From: Rhizobiales bacterium Y(2018)
Lineage (GTDB): Bacteria; Pseudomonadota; Alphaproteobacteria; Rhizobiales; Aestuariivirgaceae
Assembly (NCBI GenBank): GCA_005502925.1
Contig: SCPD01000009.1
Location: 186,001 to 250,000 of the forward strand
DNA length: 64,000 bases
Reading direction: 5' to 3'
Below are positions 19,186-25,853 of this stretch, one piece after another. Under the pieces are notes generated by a model that saw only the letters and a program-made list of their open reading frames with translations, was not told the DNA's origin and made no database searches. The position numbers and the translations under genes are program-made. Within the stretch, counting starts at the first letter, position 1, and each line of letters begins with the position of its first letter.

Positions 19186-20106
19186 ATGGATAGATCGGAT
19201 GTCACGCTCGACCGGATGCGCAGTTTCGTCCGGGTCGCCGAGCGCGGCAGCCTCTCGGCGGTGGCGCGCGAGCAAGGGGTCGGACAGTCGACCATCACCC
19301 GGCAGATCGCCGAGCTCGAAGACGCCGTCGGCGTGCCGTTGCTCAGCCGGACGACCCGGCGCGTCACGCTAACCGATGAGGGCCGGCGCTATTACGCCAA
19401 TTGCCTGCAGATCCTGCGGCTGGTCGACCAGGCAAGCGACGATGCGCGCAGCGCCCAGGGCGCCGTCGCCGGCACGATCCGCATTTCGGTGACCGCCGCC
19501 CTCGGAATCCGGCATGTGAGCCGGCTGATCTTTGCCTTCCAGGACATTCATCGCGATATCGGCATCGATCTCAATCTCACCGATGAGCGTATCGATCTCG
19601 TGCGTGAAGGCATCGACATCGCGCTGCGCCTTGGACCTCTGGACGACAGCTCGCTGAAGCTCAGGAGTCTCGGCCGATCGCAACGCCTGCTCGTGGCATC
19701 GCCGGACTATCTCGACAGGCGAGGGCGCCCGCTCGTGCCGAAAGACCTTACCACCCATGAAGGCATCCGCCTGTCGAACATCGTGGGCAGCGACAAGCTC
19801 ACTTTGACGGGACCTGACGGTGAGCAACATCAAGTGGCTTTCAAAGGACGCTTCGTCGCCGATCATGGGCTTGCCGCGCGTGAAGCAGTCGCGCAAGGGC
19901 GCGGCATCGCCTCCGCGCATCGCTGGCTGATCGATGATCTTCTGGCCACGGGAAAGCTCGAGCCGGTTCTCTCCGATTACCGGCCCACGGCCGTGCCGCT
20001 CAGCCTGCTGATCGTGCCGGAACGGGCGGGCATCGCGCGGGTGCGGCTTCTGGCTGACTTCCTTGCCGAGGAAATTGCCCGGCTGCCGGGCATCGAGAAA
20101 AACTAA
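19186..20106 (+). CDS. LysR-family transcriptional regulator
   Basis: A 306-aa LysR protein: an N-terminal winged HTH (LDRMRSFVRVAERGSLSAVA, QSTITRQIAELEDAVGVPLL) and an effector domain typical of the group that regulates redox and quinone genes. The start is the ATG at 19186; a TTG at 19174 is in frame but adds four unlikely residues. It is divergent from the quinone reductase. The 83-bp gap is AT-rich and contains two CCGAATAAT copies, near 19138 and 19179, as candidate regulator contacts. Confidence 0.9.
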   Translation: MDRSDVTLDRMRSFVRVAERGSLSAVAREQGVGQSTITRQIAELEDAVGVPLLSRTTRRVTLTDEGRRYYANCLQILRLVDQASDDARSAQGAVAGTIRISVTAALGIRHVSRLIFAFQDIHRDIGIDLNLTDERIDLVREGIDIALRLGPLDDSSLKLRSLGRSQRLLVASPDYLDRRGRPLVPKDLTTHEGIRLSNIVGSDKLTLTGPDGEQHQVAFKGRFVADHGLAAREAVAQGRGIASAHRWLIDDLLATGKLEPVLSDYRPTAVPLSLLIVPERAGIARVRLLADFLAEEIARLPGIEKN

Positions 20107-20108
20107 CG

Positions 20109-21122
20109 TTATGCGTCCTCGAGGGGAGCCCGGCAGGACTGCCGGATGACCAGCTCGGGCGCCAGGACAATGCGGCAGGGATCCTCCTGGAGGCCGCCAA
20201 CGCGCAGCTTCAGCCGCTCGATGGCGGCTTCCGCCAGTGCGTCGATCGGCTGGCGCACCGTCGTCAAAGTCGGCGTGAAGGCCGCAGCCCAGGGAAAGTC
20301 GTCGATCGCGATGACGGAGACGTCATGCGGCACGGAGAGCCCCATCTCGGCCACGGCCTGCATGGTTCCGATCAGCATCTGGTTGTTGGCCACGAAGATC
20401 GCGGTGGGCCGCGGCGCGCTCTGCAGCAGAGCGAGTCCCGCCTCGCGCGCCGACGCCACATGGAAGTCGCCGCGCTTCACGTGATCCGCGCCGACGGAAA
20501 GCCCCTTGCTCTCGAGGACCGTCATGAAACCGACGAACCTCTCGTGGCTCACGAAACGATGCGGCGGGCCCGCTATGGTGGCGATGATCTTGTGACCAAG
20601 CGACAGGAGATGCGAGGTCGCCAGCGTGGCGGCCATGCGATTATCGAGGACGATGGTGTCGAGCGCCATGCCGGGCGGCGCATTGTCGGCGGCCACGAGC
20701 GGCATTCCGGCCGCGAGGCGGCTGAGATTCATGCAATCCTGCTCGCCGCCGCACGGGATGACGATGGTACCGGCCACCCGATGCGAACGCATGAGCGCGA
20801 TCAATTCCGCCTCGCGCGCCACCTGGTCGTCGCTGACGCCGAGAAGCACGACAAAACCCGCCTCCGCCGCCCGGCGCTGGATGCAATGAACGAGCTCGGT
20901 GAAGAACGGATTGGTGATGTCAGGGACGATAAGACCGATGAGGCTGGAGGTGCCGCGCTTCAGGCCGCTGGCCATGGCGTTGGGCGCATAACCGAGCTCT
21001 CGGATCGCGGCTTCGACTCTCTGCTTGAGCTCGTCGCTGACGAAGCTGCGACCTGAAAGAGTGGAGGAGACTGTGGCAACGGAAACACCCGCCAGCTTCG
21101 CCACATCCTTCATGGTCGCCAT
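20109..21122 (-). CDS. LacI-family transcriptional regulator
   Basis: A 337-aa LacI/GalR repressor: the N-terminal HTH KDVAKLAGVSVATVSSTLSG is followed by the hinge and a periplasmic-binding-protein-like sensor (GLIVPDITNPFFTELVHCIQ). A second Met three codons in (21113) could be used instead. It lies 17 bp downstream of the PhyH gene on the same strand, so the repressor and enzyme share a promoter. The perfect palindrome at 22054-22073, just ahead of the PhyH gene, is its likely operator. The ligand is unknown, probably a sugar or sugar acid by family. Confidence 0.92.
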   Translation of the reverse strand: MATMKDVAKLAGVSVATVSSTLSGRSFVSDELKQRVEAAIRELGYAPNAMASGLKRGTSSLIGLIVPDITNPFFTELVHCIQRRAAEAGFVVLLGVSDDQVAREAELIALMRSHRVAGTIVIPCGGEQDCMNLSRLAAGMPLVAADNAPPGMALDTIVLDNRMAATLATSHLLSLGHKIIATIAGPPHRFVSHERFVGFMTVLESKGLSVGADHVKRGDFHVASAREAGLALLQSAPRPTAIFVANNQMLIGTMQAVAEMGLSVPHDVSVIAIDDFPWAAAFTPTLTTVRQPIDALAEAAIERLKLRVGGLQEDPCRIVLAPELVIRQSCRAPLEDA

Positions 21123-21139
21123 AGAGAGGTCTCAACGTG

Positions 21140-22015
21140 TCAATTCCACCAGCCCTTTTGCTCTTTCTTCGGTTGACGCGCAATGCCGTCGCCCGGCTTG
21201 GGGGGCTCGATCTCGAGCAAATAACGTTGCACCGGGCTCATGCGGTTGTAGAGCTCGGGCGTCAGATAATCGAGCTGCAGGAGCTGTTGCGGCAGATCGC
21301 GCCGCGTATAGGTCAGATGCAGCATGCGGCGCGGTTCATCGGTCTTCTTGAGCGTTCCGGCATGCCACATGGACGAGTTGCAGATGATGGCCGCGCCGGC
21401 CGGAGCTTCGACGAGCAACTCCCCGGGATAGGGCGCGGAGAGATCTTTCGGGATGCGCGCCTCTTCACCGGGCTCGAGCGGCGTGGGCTCCCAGTCGCCG
21501 ATATTGGCATAGGGCACGTTGATCGGCGCCCAATAATGCGATCCGGGCACGATGCGGGTCGGCCCGTTGTCGAGCGTCATGTCGTCGAACATGACCATGG
21601 AGTTCACGACCCACCAGTCATCGGTGAATCTCTTGGGGACATCGACATGCAGATCCTGGTGACCGTAGCCTTTCACAGGGTCACGAAGATTGGCGCCATG
21701 CACCTTGATCTCCCCCAGCGCATAGGCCGATACGGCGAGAACCTCGGGAATCCACAGGCACTTGTCGAAGGCCGCGGTCTTGTTGAAGATATTGGAGATG
21801 CGGCGAGCGCCAGGCTCGACATGTACTTCATGGCCGCCGGTTTCTCTTTCCTTGGCGTGCAGGCGCTCGAACGCGTCACGCATCTGCGCACAGTCTTCCC
21901 GTGACAGGGCATTTTCGACGACGATGTAGCCCTGTTCATCGAACTGCTGTTTCTGGGCGTCCGTGATGGTCGAGGCGGTGACGCCGAGCTCACGCAGGGC
22001 TTGCTTGGTATACAT
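21140..22015 (-). CDS. phytanoyl-CoA dioxygenase (PhyH) family protein
   Basis: A 291-aa Fe(II)/2-oxoglutarate-dependent dioxygenase-fold protein. The likely metal triad is the HxD in GYGHQDLHVDV and the distal His of MWHAGTLKKTDEPRRMLHLTY, whose downstream Arg could bind 2-oxoglutarate. Members act on many small molecules, so the substrate cannot be read from the sequence. It is co-transcribed with the LacI gene 17 bp downstream and preceded by a LacI-type palindrome. A gluconolactonase-like gene lies upstream on the same strand, suggesting a small catabolic module. Confidence 0.85.
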   Translation of the reverse strand: MYTKQALRELGVTASTITDAQKQQFDEQGYIVVENALSREDCAQMRDAFERLHAKERETGGHEVHVEPGARRISNIFNKTAAFDKCLWIPEVLAVSAYALGEIKVHGANLRDPVKGYGHQDLHVDVPKRFTDDWWVVNSMVMFDDMTLDNGPTRIVPGSHYWAPINVPYANIGDWEPTPLEPGEEARIPKDLSAPYPGELLVEAPAGAAIICNSSMWHAGTLKKTDEPRRMLHLTYTRRDLPQQLLQLDYLTPELYNRMSPVQRYLLEIEPPKPGDGIARQPKKEQKGWWN

Positions 22016-22053
22016 GCAATTCTCCCCTTTTTCAGCCGAAGCCGGGTTGAATT

Positions 22054-22073
22054 AAACGTTTAGCTAAACGTTT
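22054..22073. promoter_or_regulatory. perfect 20-bp palindrome, predicted LacI-family operator
   Basis: Two AAACGTTT octamers, each itself a palindrome, are joined by AGCT so that the whole 20 bp is a perfect inverted repeat. The site lies 39 bp upstream of the PhyH ATG and in front of the PhyH-lacI unit. The central CG with AT-rich flanks is typical of LacI/GalR operators. Autoregulation by the downstream LacI gene is inferred. Confidence 0.8.
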
Positions 22074-22114
22074 CGTCAAGGGGGTATTTGGGAAGATTTC
22101 AACCCATATTGGAA

Positions 22115-23041
22115 TTACCCGCAGGGATCGAAGTTCAGGCGATGGCCCGGACGCGGCCATGGCCGGCTGACCAGCCGGCCGGTGCTCGACAAAGTGATAA
22201 AGGCCGTCTTCAGGTCCGCGCCGCCGAAGCAGATATTGGTGCAATAGGGATCGGGCATGGCGATGAACTCGACGAAGGCGCCATCCGCTGCGATGACATT
22301 GATGCCGCCGAGAACCAGCGAGGCCACGCAGACGGTGCCGTCCGCTTCGACAGCGAGAGAATCGAACGATGTATAGCCGGATGGGCCGGCCAGATGGCGG
22401 CCGCCATTCTCATGCGGCGGTATTCTGCTGATGACGCCCGGCTCTGCGATATCGAAGGCCCAGAGATGGCCGGTGCGCGTCTCGGCGACATAGACGCTCA
22501 GCTCGTCGGGCGACAGGCCGACACCATTGGGCATGATCATCGGCTGGATGAGCTCACGGATCAGGCTGCCATCGATCTTCGCATAATAAAGTCCGCCCAG
22601 ATCGACATCGCGGGGACGCCGCTTGCCATGGTCAGTGAAATAAAAACCGCCATGCCGGTCGAAGACGAGGTCATTCGGGCCTTTGAGTGGACGACCGTCG
22701 CAGCTCGTATAAAGCACTTCCACCTTGCCGGTCTCGATGTCGATGCGCTCGATCCAGCCGCCGCGATAGTCATCAGGCTGGCCGGCAGGGACGAGCCGGC
22801 CGTCCACCGTCTTCCAGGCGAAGCCACCATTGTTGCAGACATAAAGATGGCCGTCCGGACCGAAGGCCAGGCCATTCGGTCCGCCTCCCGGCGTTGCGAT
22901 CACAGTCTTGCGGCCGTTGCGATCGATACGCGTCACACAGCCTCTGGCGATTTCCACCACGGCGATGGCGCCATCCGGCAGCATTACCGGGCCTTCGGGA
23001 AAAGCGAGGTCTGAAGCAATTTCGGTCAGAAGAGAGGTCAT
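22115..23041 (-). CDS. SMP-30/gluconolactonase/LRE-like family protein
   Basis: A 308-aa six-bladed beta-propeller protein of the SMP-30 family. DLAFPEGPVMLPDGAIAVVE (about residues 11-30), GPNGLAFGPDGHLYVCNNGG, GPNDLVFDRHGGFYFTD and MPNGVGLSPDELSVYVAETR supply the metal-binding Glu, Asn and Asp positions. The likely activity is lactone hydrolysis in sugar-acid catabolism. Its ATG overlaps the stop of the GlxA-type regulator by 4 bp (ATGA), so it is translationally coupled to it. It lies just upstream of the PhyH-lacI unit on the same strand. Confidence 0.88.
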   Translation of the reverse strand: MTSLLTEIASDLAFPEGPVMLPDGAIAVVEIARGCVTRIDRNGRKTVIATPGGGPNGLAFGPDGHLYVCNNGGFAWKTVDGRLVPAGQPDDYRGGWIERIDIETGKVEVLYTSCDGRPLKGPNDLVFDRHGGFYFTDHGKRRPRDVDLGGLYYAKIDGSLIRELIQPMIMPNGVGLSPDELSVYVAETRTGHLWAFDIAEPGVISRIPPHENGGRHLAGPSGYTSFDSLAVEADGTVCVASLVLGGINVIAADGAFVEFIAMPDPYCTNICFGGADLKTAFITLSSTGRLVSRPWPRPGHRLNFDPCG

Positions 23042-23994
23042 CCACGCTCCGCTCTCGGCGACATGCCGGTCTCGGCCTTGTAGCAGGTCGAGAAGTGGCT
23101 GGCATTGGCGAAGCCGCAGGCGATGGCGATCTCGGTGATGGTGAGGGCCGAGTGGCGCAAGAGCTCACCCGCCGCCTCGACCCTGAGGCTGCGATAATGA
23201 TCGATGAAGCTCTTGCCCAGATACCGGGCGAAGAGCCGGTCGAGCTGGCGGGTCGAGAGGCCGATGCTCTTCGCCACGGCGTCGCGGTCGAGCGGCTCGC
23301 TCAGATTGTTCTGCATCAGCTCGAGCGCGGCGATCAGATCGCGGCGGTGGATGCCATAGCGCTCGCCGACCGAGGTGCGCTGCGGTCCACCGCCCGGATG
23401 GATGTCGGTATGCAGGAACCAGTCGCTGGTCCGCATCGCCAGCGCGGTGCCGTGCCGCTCGGCGATGAGCGCATGCATCATGTCGAGCGGCGCCACGCCG
23501 CCGGCGCAGGTCACCCGGTTGCGGTCGATCACGTAACGCGCGCGGCTCAGCGACAGATCGGGAAATTCCTCGGCGAAGGCCTGGGCATGTTCCCAGTGAA
23601 TGGTCATGCGGTGGCCGGCCATGATGCCGGCGCGGGCAAGGATGAACGGCCCACCCGAGACGCCGCCCATGCGCACGCCCCGCTGCGCCAGGCGCCTGAG
23701 CCAGGCGAGGGTGGGGCGATGGGTGAACTGGGCCGGGTTGCCGCCGGCGCAGACGAGGAGCAGATCGAGATCGAGATCGTCGCCGACCCGCGCCGGGCAG
23801 GGCAGTGTCGCGCCGCAGGAGGACATGACGATCGGCTCCTTATGCGTGATGTGCACCCAGCGATAGAGTTCGCGCCCGACGAAATGATTGGCGGCGCGCA
23901 AGGGCTCGATCGCCGAGGCGTAGGACATCAGCGCCAGCCCTGGGATGACCAGGAAGCCGATGGTCTGGGGTGAATCTTCGCTCCGGGAGGCCAT
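23038..23994 (-). CDS. glxA: GlxA-family AraC-type transcriptional regulator
   Basis: A 318-aa regulator with an N-terminal DJ-1/PfpI-like domain (residues ~10-190, IGFLVIPGLALMSYASAIEP, GGVSGGPFILARAG) and a C-terminal AraC double HTH at about 215-315 (SIGLSTRQLDRLFARYLGKS, EIAIACGFANASHFSTCYK). It matches GlxA of rhizobial glx clusters. It is divergent from the mgdABCD operon 91 bp away, with an inverted repeat between them, so it is a plausible activator of that operon. It is followed with a 4-bp overlap by the SMP-30 gene. Confidence 0.9.
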   Translation of the reverse strand: MASRSEDSPQTIGFLVIPGLALMSYASAIEPLRAANHFVGRELYRWVHITHKEPIVMSSCGATLPCPARVGDDLDLDLLLVCAGGNPAQFTHRPTLAWLRRLAQRGVRMGGVSGGPFILARAGIMAGHRMTIHWEHAQAFAEEFPDLSLSRARYVIDRNRVTCAGGVAPLDMMHALIAERHGTALAMRTSDWFLHTDIHPGGGPQRTSVGERYGIHRRDLIAALELMQNNLSEPLDRDAVAKSIGLSTRQLDRLFARYLGKSFIDHYRSLRVEAAGELLRHSALTITEIAIACGFANASHFSTCYKAETGMSPRAERG

Positions 23995-24013
23995 GTCCCA
24001 ATCTTATAAGAAT

Positions 24014-24030
24014 TTGTCTCTAATAGACAA
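24014..24030. promoter_or_regulatory. inverted repeat in the glxA/mgdA divergent promoter
   Basis: TTGTCT (24014-24019) and AGACAA (24025-24030) form a perfect 6-bp inverted repeat around CTAAT. It lies 20 bp from the glxA start and 56 bp from the mgdA start. It is a candidate GlxA binding site or part of the divergent promoters. Confidence 0.5.
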
Positions 24031-24085
24031 GACAGCCCCGCATCCTCTGTCACACTGCCGGCACCCAACAGAGGTTTCGACGCTC

Positions 24086-25336
24086 GTGCGCTATTCGGTC
24101 TTCTCGCTCCTCAAGAATTCATTCTCCGGCCACAAGAACTGGGCGCCCGCCTGGCGCGAACCACAGCCGAAGAAGGAGTACGACGTCATCATCGTCGGCG
24201 GCGGCGGCCATGGCCTCGCCACCGCCTATTACCTCGCCAAGGAGCATGGCATCACCAATGTGGCGGTGCTGGAGAAGGGCTGGCTCGGCTCCGGCAATAT
24301 CGGGCGCAACACGACGATCATCCGCTCCAACTATCTGCTCGTCGGTAACAACCCGTTCTACGAATGGTCGCTGAAATTGTGGGAAGGCCTCGAGCAGGAC
24401 TTCAATTTCAACGCGATGGTGTCGCAGCGGGGCGTGCTCAATCTCTATCATTCCGATCCGCAGCGCGACGCCTATGCCAGGCGTGGCAATGCGATGCGGC
24501 TCGACGGGGTCGATTCCGAGCTCCTCGACCGCGAGGCGGTGCGCGAGATGGCGCCGTTCCTCAGCTTCGACAATGCGCGCTTCCCGATCATGGGCGGCCT
24601 GCTGCAGCGGCGCGGCGGCACGGTGCGCCATGATGGCGTGGCCTGGGGTTATGCCCGCGGCGCCGATCTGCGTGGCGTCGACATCATCCAGAATTGCGAA
24701 GTGACCGGCATCCGCATCGAAAACGGCAAGGTCCAGGGTGTGGAGACCAACAAGGGTTATATCGGCTGCAAGAAGCTGGGCCTGGCTGCCGCCGGCAATA
24801 CCGGTGAGGTCGCGGCGATGGCCGGCATGAAGCTGCCGATCGAAAGCCATGTGCTGCAGGCCTTCGTCTCGGAAGGCATCAAGCCCTATCTCGATACCGT
24901 CATCACCTATGGCGTCGGGCATTTCTATGTGTCGCAGTCGGACAAAGGCGGTCTCGTCTTCGGCGGCGATCTCGACGGCTACAACTCCTATGCCAGGCGC
25001 GGCAACATGCCGACAGTCGAGCATGTGATCGAGGCAGGCGTCGCCATGATCCCCGGCATCGCGCGCATCCGGGTGCTCAGATCCTGGGGCGGCATCATGG
25101 ACATGTCGATGGACGGCTCGCCGATCATCGACAAGACGCATGTCGACGGGCTCTATCTCAATTGCGGCTGGTGCTATGGCGGCTTCAAGGCGACGCCGGC
25201 ATCGGGCTGGTGCTTCGCGCATACGATCGCCAAGAACGAGGCGCATGCGCTCAACGCACCCTATCGCCTCGACCGGTTCCGGCGCGGCTACATGATCGAT
25301 GAAAAAGGCGTCGGCGCCACGCCCAATCTGCACTGA
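24086..25336 (+). CDS. mgdA: N-methylglutamate dehydrogenase beta subunit (SoxB-like)
   Basis: A 416-aa DAO-fold flavoprotein homologous to the beta subunit of heterotetrameric sarcosine oxidase. The FAD-binding VIIVGGGGHGLATAYYLAKE is near residue 30. GSGNIGRNTTIIRSNYL and WGGIMDMSMDGSPIIDKT are family signatures. The best start is GTG at 24086, giving the conserved (M)RYSVFSLLKNSFSGHKNW; an ATG further upstream would add non-conserved sequence. It heads the beta-delta-alpha-gamma operon. By sequence alone sarcosine oxidase remains possible; the mgsABC-gmaS neighbourhood favours N-methylglutamate oxidation. Confidence 0.88.
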   Translation: MRYSVFSLLKNSFSGHKNWAPAWREPQPKKEYDVIIVGGGGHGLATAYYLAKEHGITNVAVLEKGWLGSGNIGRNTTIIRSNYLLVGNNPFYEWSLKLWEGLEQDFNFNAMVSQRGVLNLYHSDPQRDAYARRGNAMRLDGVDSELLDREAVREMAPFLSFDNARFPIMGGLLQRRGGTVRHDGVAWGYARGADLRGVDIIQNCEVTGIRIENGKVQGVETNKGYIGCKKLGLAAAGNTGEVAAMAGMKLPIESHVLQAFVSEGIKPYLDTVITYGVGHFYVSQSDKGGLVFGGDLDGYNSYARRGNMPTVEHVIEAGVAMIPGIARIRVLRSWGGIMDMSMDGSPIIDKTHVDGLYLNCGWCYGGFKATPASGWCFAHTIAKNEAHALNAPYRLDRFRRGYMIDEKGVGATPNLH

Positions 25337-25365
25337 TGGCCATGGACGCATTCTCATGCATTTCT

Positions 25366-25536
25366 TCTCCCTCCACCGCGCGCAGCGCGGGGAGGGTGGC
25401 GCGCGCCAGCGCGACGGGTGGGGTATTTCCGCAAGCGCGGTCTTCCTCACTTCTGCAAGACCTTGCCAGCGGCATTACCCCACCCGACCACGGCTTCACC
25501 GTGGCCACCCTCCCCGCCTTCGGCGGCGGAGGGAGA
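25366..25536. repeat. 171-bp palindromic intergenic element between mgdA and mgdB
   Basis: The outer arms at 25366-25400 and about 25502-25536 are near-perfect inverted copies (TCTCCCTCC..GGGGAGGGTGGC against GCCACCCTCCCC..GGAGGGAGA). Inner arms GACGGGTGGGGT and ACCCCACCCGAC extend the stem, leaving a ~50-bp centre. This is the form of a non-autonomous palindromic repeat common in Rhizobiales intergenic DNA. It accounts for most of the unusual 226-bp gap inside an otherwise tight operon. Confidence 0.85.
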
Positions 25537-25562
25537 TTCAGCTCGATGAGGAACGCCTTTCC

Positions 25563-25853
25563 ATGCTGATCAAATGTCCCTATTGCGGCCCGCGTCCGTC
25601 GGAAGAATTCACCATCCTCGGTGATGCGTCGGTCAGGCGGCCCACCTCCAATGATCCCGCCACGATGGATCAATGGTTCGACTATGTGTATCTGCGCGAC
25701 AATCCCAAAGGCCGATACAAGGAATACTGGCATCATGGCGGCGGTTGCCGCTCCTGGCTGGTGGTCGATCGTGACACCCAGACCCATGAAATCTTCGGGA
25801 CGCAAGCGGCGCGCGACGCCACGCTTGCCGAGAACAAGAAGGGCAACTCCTGA
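25563..25853 (+). CDS. mgdB: N-methylglutamate dehydrogenase delta subunit (SoxD-like)
   Basis: A 96-aa small subunit starting MLIKCPYCGPRPSEEF. The CPYC pair, a His near residue 60 (YWHHGGGCRSWL) and Cys66 are the zinc-binding positions of sarcosine oxidase delta subunits. Upstream in-frame codons belong to the palindromic element, so the ATG at 25563 is chosen. Its stop overlaps the alpha-subunit ATG by one base (TGATG), typical of this operon. Confidence 0.88.
   Translation: MLIKCPYCGPRPSEEFTILGDASVRRPTSNDPATMDQWFDYVYLRDNPKGRYKEYWHHGGGCRSWLVVDRDTQTHEIFGTQAARDATLAENKKGNS

Noticed and set aside
22088-24000. Plus-strand frames opposite SMP-30 and glxA
   Set aside because: No domains; the minus-strand genes are coupled by ATGA and have full motifs.
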